Source: Pelosinus sp. IPA-1 | GTDB taxonomy: Bacteria > Bacillota > Negativicutes > DSM-13327 | Direction: 5' to 3' | Length of the DNA: 64,000 bases | NCBI RefSeq assembly: GCF_030269905.1 | Contig: NZ_BSVC01000004.1 | Location: 186,001-250,000 of the forward strand | Shown here: positions 25,783 to 34,635 of the stretch, piece after piece | Layout: each line of letters opens with the position of its first letter | Numbering within the stretch: the stretch's first letter is position 1 | Notes under the pieces: model-generated | What the model saw: the letters and a program-made list of their open reading frames with translations, nothing else | What the model was told of the DNA's origin: nothing | The model's database searches: none | Position numbers and translations under genes: made by a program

Positions 25783-26607
25783 TTATTCTAAACTAAGTCG
25801 CTTTACACATACATTAACCTCTTTTACGACTAGTCCGGTCATTTGCTCCACCATCGATTTGATACGCCTTTGGGCTTGATATGTGATATCCCAAAGAGAA
25901 TTACCATATTGTACAGTTATATCTAAGTATATGGAAATGCCTTTTTCTTTATCAGGGGAATATTTTATATTTATTTGACTGGTATTGGGTATTTCTGGAA
26001 CAATTGTAGCTACGTGATCAACGATAGTCGCAATTGCTGCATCGGAAATAAGTAATTTGCCATAATAGCTAAAGGTTGGACGAACAATTGACTTTTCACC
26101 AATTTTGCGACGTCGTGTTTTAGGCTTCTTGAAGAATATATCTAAGGGGTCTATAAGATATCCTGAAAAATGGGGTTTTAATTCTATTGTTGGTACCGGA
26201 ATGATATGTTTGCCTTCTTTTAATCTACTTTCACGAGCTTTAGCAATTTCTGCAGGCGTAGCGATATCCTCAATCATAATTACTTTACTAATCTTAGGTA
26301 ATTCTAAAATATGAACAATTTTCTCAACCATATTGATCGAGGTTCCTAAAACTAAAATGCGTGTTGGCATTACATTTTTGATTGCCTTTCGTACTTCTTG
26401 CGCATGATCTTCTTCCATAAAAATTGCTCGCTTAACAGCCATTATTTTACTGGCTTCTTTTTTAGCAGAGTGACCAGCAATAATTTTACTATCCTTAATT
26501 AATAAGCCATCATCAATAATTGTATCAATATGATGTTCATGTGCGACAATTAATGCTCTATGACTTTTTCCAGTGCCACTTGGCCCCACTAGTGCGATGA
26601 TGTCCAT
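25783..26607 (-). CDS. P-loop ATPase fused to an Asp23/Gls24-like domain
   Basis: A 274-aa protein. The N-terminus has a Walker A GPSGTGKS (8-15) in a kinase-like P-loop domain (about 1-150). The middle has a basic linker (KKPKTRRRKIG). The C-terminal 95 residues look like an Asp23/Gls24 alkaline-shock domain (FSYYGKLLISDAAIATIVDHVA ... YLDITVQYG ... VKEVNVCVKRL). Asp23 proteins coat the membrane or respond to envelope stress. The fusion suggests a nucleotide-controlled version. The role is unknown. It stands alone. Confidence 0.7.
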   Translation of the reverse strand: MDIIALVGPSGTGKSHRALIVAHEHHIDTIIDDGLLIKDSKIIAGHSAKKEASKIMAVKRAIFMEEDHAQEVRKAIKNVMPTRILVLGTSINMVEKIVHILELPKISKVIMIEDIATPAEIAKARESRLKEGKHIIPVPTIELKPHFSGYLIDPLDIFFKKPKTRRRKIGEKSIVRPTFSYYGKLLISDAAIATIVDHVATIVPEIPNTSQINIKYSPDKEKGISIYLDITVQYGNSLWDITYQAQRRIKSMVEQMTGLVVKEVNVCVKRLSLE

Positions 26608-26779
26608 CGGGTAGCCTCCTATTATTTTATATATGGCGATAAGTATTCATAAATAAAAATAAACATCTTTTAAGATGTTGTCAAGTAAAGAAAAGTTTTT
26701 TATTCTTATTCTTTAGATCATAGTACAAAACTTATTAAAAGGTAAATTCTTATATTTATTTTAGCTAATTAAGTATAGT

Positions 26780-26814
26780 AAACTCCCCCTTTATTATTCA
26801 TCTCGGGGGAGTTT
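26780..26814 (-). terminator. Terminator of the PHP-domain gene
   Basis: AAACTCCCCC ... GGGGGAGTTT inverted repeat just past the PHP gene stop. The 170 bases between it and the ATPase gene hold nothing else I can identify. Confidence 0.8.
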
Positions 26815-26830
26815 GTAGTTATAGAACAAG

Positions 26831-27643
26831 TCAAAATGACTTTTGTAACCTTTTTACTAGCGATGCTGAAATCGTAAATACCCCCAGTTTTTCAGGAAAT
26901 CTAGTGGGAATGGCATGGAAATCTGAACCGCCTGTTACTAGCAGTTGATGATCAGTCGCCATATTTAAATATTTTTTCACTTGAAATTCTGTATGTGTAG
27001 GATGGTATACTTCCAGTCCTAGAATGCCAGCAGCGATAAGATCCAAAACAATATTGTCATCTCCAATCAAACCGGGATGCGCTAAAACGGGAATACCACC
27101 GGCCCTTTTTATTAAATTGATGACTTGTAGTGGTGTCAGTTTATAATGAGGTACATAGGCTGGTCCATTTTTATCTAATAACTTCGTAAAAACATCAGAA
27201 ACATTAGCAAAATAGCCTTTTTCTATTAGTGCCTTAGCAAGATGCGGCCTGCCGATAGAGGTAGCTTGCTGCGCTATTTCTAGTACACGTAAATAATCAA
27301 TATTATAACCTAAATGGTTAAGCTTTTCTACCATTTGTTTTATACGGTTGCGACGATGGGTAACTAAAACTTCTAAATGGTTACGTAACTCAAAATTGTT
27401 TATATCAATCTGATAACCTAAGATGTGTACTTCATTTGTTGGTAAATCTGTACTAAACTCTATACCAGGAATAATACCAATGGTGGTAACTTTTGTATAA
27501 TTTATTTCTATTAAACCATCAACGGTATCATGGTCTGTGATAGCAATATAGGAAAGGCCAGCCTCAATAGCTTGTTTAAGAATTTCTTGAGGTGAGAGAT
27601 GTCCATCAGAAGCTGTTGTATGAATATGTAAATCAGCTGTCAT
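26831..27643 (-). CDS. PHP-domain phosphoesterase (TrpH/RNase AM-like)
   Basis: A 270-aa metal-dependent phosphoesterase with the four PHP motifs: DLHIHTTASDG (4-14), ITDHDTVDG (36-44), PGIEFST and HPG with the late GGSDFHA. It matches the YciV/TrpH group, which hydrolyses 3',5'-nucleoside bisphosphates or acts as a 5'-3' exonuclease on short RNA. The exact substrate is inferred. Its start overlaps the pepA stop by 11 nt. Confidence 0.88.
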   Translation of the reverse strand: MTADLHIHTTASDGHLSPQEILKQAIEAGLSYIAITDHDTVDGLIEINYTKVTTIGIIPGIEFSTDLPTNEVHILGYQIDINNFELRNHLEVLVTHRRNRIKQMVEKLNHLGYNIDYLRVLEIAQQATSIGRPHLAKALIEKGYFANVSDVFTKLLDKNGPAYVPHYKLTPLQVINLIKRAGGIPVLAHPGLIGDDNIVLDLIAAGILGLEVYHPTHTEFQVKKYLNMATDHQLLVTGGSDFHAIPTRFPEKLGVFTISASLVKRLQKSF

Positions 27644-29141
27644 GTTGGCTTATATTTAGAGCTAGTTGTATTAAGGTTCTTGTAGCTACGCCTGTAGCAC
27701 CTTTAACTTTATAGCCCTCTTCTTTCTCAATATATGCAGTACCAGCAATATCTATATGGACCCAAGGAGTATTCTCAACGAATTCTTCAATAAATGATCC
27801 AGCAGTAATTGCTCCAGCCATACGTCCACCAGAATTTTTTAAATCAGCAATCGTACCTTTCAGTTGCTCTTTGTACTCAGGAAAGTTTGGTAATTCCCAC
27901 ATTTTTTCTCCTGCATCTTCTGCTGCATGTAGTACTTGTTGGCAAAGAGTACTATTATTAGTGATTAAGCCAGAAGCTACATTTCCCAGAGCAACAACAC
28001 ATGCACCTGTTAAGGTGGCAATATCAATGATTTGAGTGGCACCTAACTTGTTAGCATAAGTAATAGCATCTGCAAGAATAAGCCTTCCTTCGGCATCTGT
28101 AGTAATAATCTCGATGGTTTTACCACTCATTGAGTAAATCACATCACCAGGTTTAAAGGCATTTCCGTCAGGCATATTTTCGGTGCAAGGAATAAGCCCA
28201 ATAATATTAATTTGGGGTTTAAGCTTTCCAATCGCTGCCATGGCACCTAATACTGCAGCCCCACCTGCCATATCACTTTTCATCTCACCCATATTTAAGC
28301 TTGGTTTAATAGAAATGCCACCACTATCGAAAGTGACACCTTTTCCTACGAACGCTGTGATTTGTTTACTAGTTCTATCTCCCATATATTTTATAACAAT
28401 CATTTTAGGAGGCTGAACACTGCCTCGAGTGACCGCCAGTAAAGCGTGCATGTTTTCTTTTTCCATATCTTCTTTTTCTAGTACTGAAAATTCAACGTTA
28501 CTTAGTTGGGCAATTTCTTGCGCACAAATAGCCATTTTAGTCGGCGTCATATACTGAGCTGGGTGATTAACTAAATCACGGGCTAGATTAACCTTTTCAC
28601 TGATTATAGCAGCATTGTGGATACCCTTTTTCAGGAAAGACGCATTATTAGCATCATTCTCGATGAGGAATAAAGTTCGAATGTCTGCATTTTCAGGTTT
28701 ATTTGTTTTATAGTAATTAAATTGATACATTCCTAAGATCACGCCCTCTAAAAGGGCTTGTGCAATCTTTTGAATATCATTCTTTTCCGTAACTAAATCA
28801 CAGGGAATCATGGCAATAGATATAGAATGTATCTTCTTTATTACACGCGCAACAATCCCGGATAGCGCTCTTATTTTATCAATACTTAAACTTTCCTTTT
28901 CTCCCATACCAAGTAGCACAACATGTTTAGCGTTAAGTATTCCAAAGGTATGAATAATAGTAGTTTCGCCATACTTACTACAATCAGAGTTCTCTGATAT
29001 AATGTTGCTTATGTGACCTGATAATGCGTTATCAATTAGCTTTGTATACTCATTTTGCTCTACAACGCCTTTAAATATGTGAATGATCAAAGTATCACAT
29101 GAGATCTTAGTTATTGAGTTATTTGTTACTACTATTTCCAT
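27633..29141 (-). CDS. pepA: Leucyl aminopeptidase (M17)
   Basis: A 502-aa cytosolic dizinc aminopeptidase. The C-terminal catalytic domain has GKGVTFDSGGISIKP with the first metal Lys and Asp, KSDMAGG and TTDAEGRLILADA with metal-binding Asp and Glu and the bicarbonate Arg. The N-terminal macro-like domain is complete. SD TTGGAGG precedes the ATG. Upstream gene of a two-gene operon with the PHP gene. Confidence 0.95.
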   Translation of the reverse strand: MEIVVTNNSITKISCDTLIIHIFKGVVEQNEYTKLIDNALSGHISNIISENSDCSKYGETTIIHTFGILNAKHVVLLGMGEKESLSIDKIRALSGIVARVIKKIHSISIAMIPCDLVTEKNDIQKIAQALLEGVILGMYQFNYYKTNKPENADIRTLFLIENDANNASFLKKGIHNAAIISEKVNLARDLVNHPAQYMTPTKMAICAQEIAQLSNVEFSVLEKEDMEKENMHALLAVTRGSVQPPKMIVIKYMGDRTSKQITAFVGKGVTFDSGGISIKPSLNMGEMKSDMAGGAAVLGAMAAIGKLKPQINIIGLIPCTENMPDGNAFKPGDVIYSMSGKTIEIITTDAEGRLILADAITYANKLGATQIIDIATLTGACVVALGNVASGLITNNSTLCQQVLHAAEDAGEKMWELPNFPEYKEQLKGTIADLKNSGGRMAGAITAGSFIEEFVENTPWVHIDIAGTAYIEKEEGYKVKGATGVATRTLIQLALNISQHDS

Positions 29142-29204
29142 TGCAAACCTCCATGTTAAATTATTATATGTACATAATACTATTGTACCCCAAATAAAAT
29201 AGCT

Positions 29205-29230
29205 AAAACCTGTTCTTTAGAACAGGTTTT
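29205..29230 (-). terminator. Terminator of spoVS
   Basis: AAAACCTGTTCT-tt-AGAACAGGTTTT perfect palindrome with an AT-rich tail. Confidence 0.88.
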
Positions 29231-29236
29231 AATTAT

Positions 29237-29497
29237 TTATCGCGGTTGGACTATTAGTTTCATGGCGGTTCGTTCCTCACCATCAATTAAAATGTCAGTA
29301 AAGGCAGGGATGCAAATAAGGTCAACACCATGAGGTGCTACAAATCCTCTTGCAATTGCTACTGCTTTTACTGCCTGGTTAAGTGCGCCTGCGCCAATTG
29401 CTTGCATTTCGGCGCCGCCTCGTTCTCTTAGCACTCCAGCCAATGCACCTGCTACAGAATTCGGGTTAGATTTTGCTGATACTTTTAAGACTTCCAT
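29237..29497 (-). CDS. spoVS: Stage V sporulation protein S
   Basis: An 86-aa Alba-like protein, nearly invariant across spore-formers (EVLKVSAKSNPNSVAGALAGV start, LIVQPR end). In Bacillus it affects spore coat and core maturation and septation. The strong SD AAGGAGGG and terminator make it monocistronic. Its place beside ymdB and rny is the Bacillus order. Confidence 0.97.
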   Translation of the reverse strand: MEVLKVSAKSNPNSVAGALAGVLRERGGAEMQAIGAGALNQAVKAVAIARGFVAPHGVDLICIPAFTDILIDGEERTAMKLIVQPR

Positions 29498-29606
29498 GTT
29501 TTTTAGTACCCTCCTTTTAGTTAGAAAGCAAATGATAAAGTCCTTATTATATCAGTATTCGTCGTGTACCCAAAAAATTCCTTTTTTTTATATTGAAGAA
29601 ATAAAT

Positions 29607-30392
29607 TTAAAATTTCAAATTTTCTTGTATTCGTGTAATCTCACTTACTTTATTTGAGATAGGATCAACTTTTATTATAATTGCACAAAAAATTGATTCA
29701 TTACCAGTAGCAACAGTAAACCTAGTTGGCAGTCCTGTTAAAAACTTTTTTATTACAGGTTCTTTATCTACCCCTAATACTGAGTTTAAAGTTCCTACCA
29801 TGCCAATGTCAGAGATATAAGCAGTACCTTGTGGTAGAACACGTTCATCTGCAGTTTGAATATGTGTGTGGGTTCCTGCAATACATGACACCTGCCCATC
29901 TAAATACCAGCCCAACGATAATTTTTCCGAAGTAGCTTCCGCATGAAAATCTACAATAATAACTTCACAGGTATCTTTAATTTCGCATAAAATTTCACTG
30001 GCAGTACGAAATGGACAATCTACTGGGGGCATAAATACGCGACCTAGGAGATTAATAATAGCGACGTTCCGTCCCTGAACAGATAATATGTGATAGCCTC
30101 TACCAGGTGTGCCAGGAGGATAGTTCGCTGGACGAATTAAATTCGATTCTAAATCAATAAAATCAAACACTTCTTTTTTATCCCAAACATGATTCCCTGT
30201 TGTAATGCTATCAATACCCATTGAAAAGAGTTCCTTTAATACATTCGCCGTAATCCCGACCCCACCAGCTGAATTTTCACCATTCGCTATGATTAAATCT
30301 AAATTATATTTTTCTTTTAATAGAGGAATAAAATGAGCAGCAGTACGCCTACCAGGTTGACCACAAATATCACCAATCATCATAATATTCAC
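29607..30392 (-). CDS. ymdB: YmdB metallophosphoesterase
   Basis: A 261-aa TIGR00282-type calcineurin-like phosphoesterase. The metal motifs GDICG (7-11), NGENSAGG (38-45), GNHVWD and late GTHTHIQTAD are present. Bacillus YmdB cleaves 2',3'-cyclic nucleotides and controls biofilm and motility choice. The GTG start lies 7 nt after GGAGG. It lies two genes from rny, as in Bacillus. Confidence 0.93.
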   Translation of the reverse strand: MNIMMIGDICGQPGRRTAAHFIPLLKEKYNLDLIIANGENSAGGVGITANVLKELFSMGIDSITTGNHVWDKKEVFDFIDLESNLIRPANYPPGTPGRGYHILSVQGRNVAIINLLGRVFMPPVDCPFRTASEILCEIKDTCEVIIVDFHAEATSEKLSLGWYLDGQVSCIAGTHTHIQTADERVLPQGTAYISDIGMVGTLNSVLGVDKEPVIKKFLTGLPTRFTVATGNESIFCAIIIKVDPISNKVSEITRIQENLKF

Positions 30393-30435
30393 TTGTAATC
30401 CTCCAATTAAAACTATTTAATAGAAATGATATTAT

Positions 30436-30951
30436 TTACTTGTTAAAGACTAAGACTCTGCCATCTTCTCGTATGCCAATTAATCGATTTTCATCATAAT
30501 GTGTTTTTAAATTTGTCAGCATATCTTCAATTACTTCTTCTTGCAGTAGCAAATCTTCTTCTAGTAGAGAATCATTATAGTCGATAATTAAATCTTTAAA
30601 CGTTTTTCTTAATAAAGCAATAAGTAAGGCAATTTCGTTTTTAGAGATAGTATGTACATCTCTAAATATACTTAGCATAGCAACTTTTTCAAAAACATCT
30701 AATTGTATATCAGCAGTTTTTAGTGGCAGACCTTCTAGTGTAGTATAAGCAATAATACTGCTTTTTAATAGCCGCTTGGCATTCGAAAAATCAAGTTGGG
30801 ATGGTATTGCAGATAACATAAAAGTTAGCTTTAACCAATTATTTTGTGGATCAAAGCTAATAGTACCAATTTCAGGATAGCGAACAAGTATAGAGATTAA
30901 TAAATTGACACCATCTGAGACTTCTTCGTTATTTTTTTTATATTTAGGCAT
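30436..30951 (-). CDS. Conserved hypothetical protein between rny and ymdB
   Basis: A 171-aa protein starting at the ATG at 30951, 5 nt after ACGGTGA. The upstream GTG at 30960 overlaps that SD. It is alpha/beta, without membrane segments, ending in a short beta tail (LIGIREDGRVLVF). The long central part is helical with acidic patches (LLEEDLLLQEEVIEDML). Its position in the rny-ymdB-spoVS block suggests an RNA-decay or sporulation link, but I recognise no domain. Confidence 0.65.
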   Translation of the reverse strand: MPKYKKNNEEVSDGVNLLISILVRYPEIGTISFDPQNNWLKLTFMLSAIPSQLDFSNAKRLLKSSIIAYTTLEGLPLKTADIQLDVFEKVAMLSIFRDVHTISKNEIALLIALLRKTFKDLIIDYNDSLLEEDLLLQEEVIEDMLTNLKTHYDENRLIGIREDGRVLVFNK

Positions 30952-31040
30952 AAAAATCACCGTCCAATAGTAATAATAGAATATTAATTAAATGTACATA
31001 TTCTCTAAAGCCCATTTGAACTCCTCTTGGAAATATATGG

Positions 31041-31088
31041 AACAAATAGTAAAACGACCTTAAAGGTAAGGTCGTTTTACTATTTGTT
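31041..31088 (-). terminator. Very strong terminator of rny
   Basis: Perfect 21-bp inverted repeat (AACAAATAGTAAAACGACCTT, 6-nt loop), starting 2 nt from the rny stop codon. One arm is only 21 nt and the match is exact. Confidence 0.92.
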
Positions 31089-31090
31089 AT

Positions 31091-32629
31091 TTACTTAGCG
31101 TAGTCAACTGCACGAGTTTCACGAATTACAGTTACTTTTATTTGTCCAGGATACTCAAGATCATTTTCTATTTTCTTGACAATATCTCGAGACAGGCGAA
31201 CCGAGGCTAAATCATCTATTTTATCAGGTTTAACCATTATACGAATTTCACGACCAGCTTGGATAGCAAAAGATTTTTCTACACCTTCAAAGGATTCTGC
31301 TATTTCTTCTAGTCTTGTAAGACGTTTTAGGTAACTTTCAAGACTTTCTCTACGAGCACCAGGACGTGCGGCTGATATTGCATCAGCAGCAGCAACTAAA
31401 ACTGCCTGGACTGTAGTTGGCTCTTCATCACCGTGATGTGCACCGATCGCATTTACTACTTCAGGTGACTCACGATATTTTTTTGCTAAAGTCATACCCA
31501 ATTCAACATGGGATCCTTCCATTTCATGATTGACAGCCTTACCAATATCATGTAAAAGTCCGGCTCGTTTAGCTAACATAACATCAACACCTAATTCTGC
31601 AGCCATAACACCTGCTAAGTGAGCGACTTCAATAGAGTGTTTAAGTACATTTTGTCCATAACTTGTACGGTATTTTAAGCGACCAAGAAGCTTAATAATT
31701 TCAGGGTGAAGTCCATGCACCCCAGTTTCGAAGGTTGCTTGTTCACCAGCTTCTTTGATTCTTTGTTCCACTTCTTTTTGGGCTTTTTCAACCATTTCCT
31801 CAATACGGGCTGGATGAATTCGTCCATCAGCAATTAATTTTTCTAAAGCAATTCTAGCTACTTCACGACGTATCGGGTCAAAGCCAGATAATATGACAGC
31901 TTCAGGAGTATCATCAATAATGAGGTCAATACCAGTTAATGTTTCTAATGTTCGAATATTACGTCCCTCACGTCCGATAATACGTCCCTTCATTTCGTCG
32001 TTAGGTAACGCTACGACAGAAACTGTAGTTTCTGCAACATGGTCTGCAGCACAACGCTGAATAGCTAAAGAAATGATATTACGTGCTTTTTTATCAGCAT
32101 CTTCTTTTGCTTGTTGCTCTAATTCTTTAATCATCATAGCAGTTTCATGTTTAATTTCTTCTCGAGCATTAGCTAATAGTAAATTGCGAGCTTCTTCAGA
32201 TGTTAATCCTGATAATCTTTCTAATTCAGCAAGTTGTTTGGCATATAAAGTATTAATTATTTCTTGACTTTTATCTAATTCAGCCTCTTTATGGCTGATA
32301 ATTTCCTCCTTTTTTTCAAGGGAGTCAACTTTCCGGTCAAGATTTTCCTCTTTTTGCATTAAGCGTCGTTCTAAACGTTGAAGTTCTGAACGTCGTTCTT
32401 TAGTTTCCCGCTCTAATTCACTCCTAAGTTTGTGAATCTCTTCTTTAGCTTCTACCAGTGCTTCTTTTTTCTTAACTTCACTTGAGCGTTCTGCTTCTAC
32501 GATTATCTTTTTAGCAGCCTCTTCGGCTGAGATTATTTTTGCTTCAGCAGTTTTTTTGCGTATCCAGTAGCCTATGCCGAAGCCCAAGATAGCAACAAGT
32601 ACCGTTGTTAAAATAAATTCAAATATAAT
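31091..32629 (-). CDS. rny: Ribonuclease Y (probable ATT start)
   Basis: Membrane-anchored endoribonuclease that starts mRNA decay. A membrane helix (about 4-20) is followed by a long coiled coil (about 25-180), a KH domain ([15 protein letters not shown]) and the HD domain with LLHDIGKA. The start is unusual. The SD AGGAGG (32641-32636) lies over codons 4-5 of the frame that opens at a TTG at 32650, and that TTG has no SD. The codon at ideal distance (6 nt) is ATT at 32629, followed by ATA. No ATG, GTG or TTG in frame is near. I therefore place the start at ATT, giving 512 aa. The annotated-looking alternative would be 519 aa. Confidence 0.9.
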   Translation of the reverse strand: MIFEFILTTVLVAILGFGIGYWIRKKTAEAKIISAEEAAKKIIVEAERSSEVKKKEALVEAKEEIHKLRSELERETKERRSELQRLERRLMQKEENLDRKVDSLEKKEEIISHKEAELDKSQEIINTLYAKQLAELERLSGLTSEEARNLLLANAREEIKHETAMMIKELEQQAKEDADKKARNIISLAIQRCAADHVAETTVSVVALPNDEMKGRIIGREGRNIRTLETLTGIDLIIDDTPEAVILSGFDPIRREVARIALEKLIADGRIHPARIEEMVEKAQKEVEQRIKEAGEQATFETGVHGLHPEIIKLLGRLKYRTSYGQNVLKHSIEVAHLAGVMAAELGVDVMLAKRAGLLHDIGKAVNHEMEGSHVELGMTLAKKYRESPEVVNAIGAHHGDEEPTTVQAVLVAAADAISAARPGARRESLESYLKRLTRLEEIAESFEGVEKSFAIQAGREIRIMVKPDKIDDLASVRLSRDIVKKIENDLEYPGQIKVTVIRETRAVDYAK

Positions 32630-32890
32630 CTTACACCTCCTTTTATTCAAATAATATTAAGGGTAAGCTGGCAAATTTACACAGCTCTTAAAAGCATTTC
32701 ACAATTACTCCCCTACAGTAATTGGTTTTATTGGATAAGTATTACAATTGCATATGCAATTGATTAATTCAATTGTAAATGTTTTTCAAAGTAGTGTCAA
32801 GTTATCCCTTATGTCTCTTGCTGAGATTAAACAAAAATGCAAAAAAACTGCGTAAAAAGCTTGTATTTAAAGAAATTTGAATAAAAATAA

Positions 32891-32920
32891 AAAATGATTT
32901 GGCACAAGCCAAATCATTTT
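32891..32920 (-). terminator. Terminator of recA-recX
   Basis: AAAATGATTTGGC-acaa-GCCAAATCATTTT perfect hairpin 8 nt past the recX stop. The region 32700-32890 upstream of rny is AT-rich with small palindromes (ATTGCATATGCAAT), where the rny promoter should lie. I see no clear element. Confidence 0.85.
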
Positions 32921-32927
32921 ATGTTTA

Positions 32928-33398
32928 TTAGAAATTATTTTCAGATTGATAAAGATGTTGTATAACTTTACTGATACTACTTGATGAAAATCCTTTAGTA
33001 GCTAAATATCGATAAATCTTTTCTTTAGTAGTAGCATCCATAATTTTAAATCGAATATTTACTATTTTAAGGGCAGACTGCCATTCTTCTTTATCACAAG
33101 CACAAATTATATTGTGTATAATAGCATCTGGTATTCCACGTTGCTTCATCTTAAAGGTAATCTGTTTTAAACTATACTTGCCAGCTTGCATGTATTTATT
33201 AAATAAATTTTTCGCCAATTCATCATCATTTATATACCCATATTCTCGTAAGCGCTGTATGACATTTTCAATAGAATCATAACTATAATCTTTATAATGT
33301 AACTTTTGTTGCAATTCGTATTCGCTATGAGGACGACGGGCGATAAGATGCAATGAAGCTTGCCAAACATCTTTCTGACTAGTCAATTGAGACATCAT
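32928..33398 (-). CDS. recX: RecX, regulator of RecA
   Basis: A 156-aa helical-repeat protein that inhibits RecA filaments. The typical start ([20 protein letters not shown]) and [13 protein letters not shown] segment are present. It overlaps the recA 3' end by 20 nt, so it is co-expressed under SOS control. Confidence 0.92.
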   Translation of the reverse strand: MMSQLTSQKDVWQASLHLIARRPHSEYELQQKLHYKDYSYDSIENVIQRLREYGYINDDELAKNLFNKYMQAGKYSLKQITFKMKQRGIPDAIIHNIICACDKEEWQSALKIVNIRFKIMDATTKEKIYRYLATKGFSSSSISKVIQHLYQSENNF

Positions 33399-34431
33399 CT
33401 AATAAATCAGCAACGGGAACTTTACTTTTTTCAACTAATAATAATTCTCGAATCTTTTTATCAATTTCACTAGCTATATCAGGATTTTGTTTGAAGAATT
33501 CTTTAACATTTTCACGTCCTTGACCAAGACGAGTATCGTTATATGAATACCATGCTCCACTTTTATTGATTACATCAAAAAGGGTACCAATATCAACTAA
33601 ACATCCTTCATGGGAAATTCCCTCGCCATACATAATATCAAATTCCGCTTGTTTAAATGGTGGGGCAACCTTATTTTTAACTACTTTAATTTTAGTACGA
33701 TTACCAATGATATCATTTCCTTGTTTAAGACTTTCGGCTCTTCTTACTTCTAATCTTATTGTGGAATAAAATTTTAAAGCTCGTCCACCTGTAGTCGTTT
33801 CAGGATTACCAAACATAACTCCAACTTTTTCACGAATTTGATTAATAAAAACAACAATTGTTCGAGACTTGCTGATAATACCCGTTAATTTACGCAATGC
33901 TTGGGACATAAGTCTCGCATGTAAGCCCACATGAGAATCACCCATTTCACCATCAATTTCAGCTTTAGGTACCAATGCTGCAACTGAATCTATGATGATC
34001 ATGTCAATTGCATTGCTTCTTACTAGAGCCTCACATATTTCTAAAGCTTGTTCACCGTTATCTGGTTGGGAGATAAGCAAATTATCAATATCAACACCAA
34101 GATTTTTAGCATAAACAGGATCTAGGGCATGTTCGGCATCAATAAAAGCTGCAAGTCCTCCAGATTTTTGAGTCTCTGCAATCATATGTAGAGCTACCGT
34201 CGTTTTACCTGATGATTCAGGTCCATATACTTCTATCATTCTACCTCTGGGGACACCGCCAATGCCAAGAGCAATGTCAAGTGGTAATGCACCAGTTGGA
34301 ATTACTTCTACATTCATTCTAGCAGCGGCCTCACCTAGCTTCATAATAGAACCTTTACCAAAATCTTTTTCGATTTTTCGTACAGCACTTTCTAAAGCTT
34401 GTAGTTTATCTGATGATGTTGATTTTTCCAT
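33379..34431 (-). CDS. recA: Recombinase RecA
   Basis: A 350-aa recombinase and LexA co-protease. Walker A is GPESSGKT (70-77), with [26 protein letters not shown] and the L2-region conserved. I use the ATG at 34431, after AAGGGGGAT. The frame open to 34494 runs through the promoter and LexA box and is not real. The C-terminal acidic tail is short. Confidence 0.97.
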   Translation of the reverse strand: MEKSTSSDKLQALESAVRKIEKDFGKGSIMKLGEAAARMNVEVIPTGALPLDIALGIGGVPRGRMIEVYGPESSGKTTVALHMIAETQKSGGLAAFIDAEHALDPVYAKNLGVDIDNLLISQPDNGEQALEICEALVRSNAIDMIIIDSVAALVPKAEIDGEMGDSHVGLHARLMSQALRKLTGIISKSRTIVVFINQIREKVGVMFGNPETTTGGRALKFYSTIRLEVRRAESLKQGNDIIGNRTKIKVVKNKVAPPFKQAEFDIMYGEGISHEGCLVDIGTLFDVINKSGAWYSYNDTRLGQGRENVKEFFKQNPDIASEIDKKIRELLLVEKSKVPVADLLDDVSID

Positions 34432-34458
34432 GAATTTATCATCCCCCTTGTTACTTTC

Positions 34459-34487
34459 ATTGTACAAACATTTGTTCGTATTGTCAA
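34459..34487 (-). promoter_or_regulatory. recA promoter with LexA box
   Basis: Minus strand TTGACA (34487-34482), exact 17-nt spacer, TACAAT (34464-34459). The spacer holds the LexA box (34465-34478), identical in sequence to two boxes at lexA/yneA. Confidence 0.88.
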
Positions 34488-34558
34488 TAGTCATAAATGT
34501 ACTATTTATTCAATTCGACGAAAGAAGAATATAGGCGCTAATGGGAAATATAAGTAAA

Positions 34559-34587
34559 TAAGAAGAGGACATAAAGTCCTCTTCTTA
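34559..34587 (-). terminator. Terminator of the DEAD-box helicase gene
   Basis: AAGAAGAGGAC-ataaa-GTCCTCTTCTT hairpin between the helicase stop and the recA promoter. Confidence 0.85.
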
Positions 34588-34635
34588 TTAGAATCAAAAG
34601 CATTCTTTGGAAACGATTCTTTATAGGAGTCGCCA

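Noticed and set aside
34432-34494. N-terminal extension of RecA
   Set aside because: It would translate through the recA -10, LexA box and SD. The ATG at 34431 has a proper SD.
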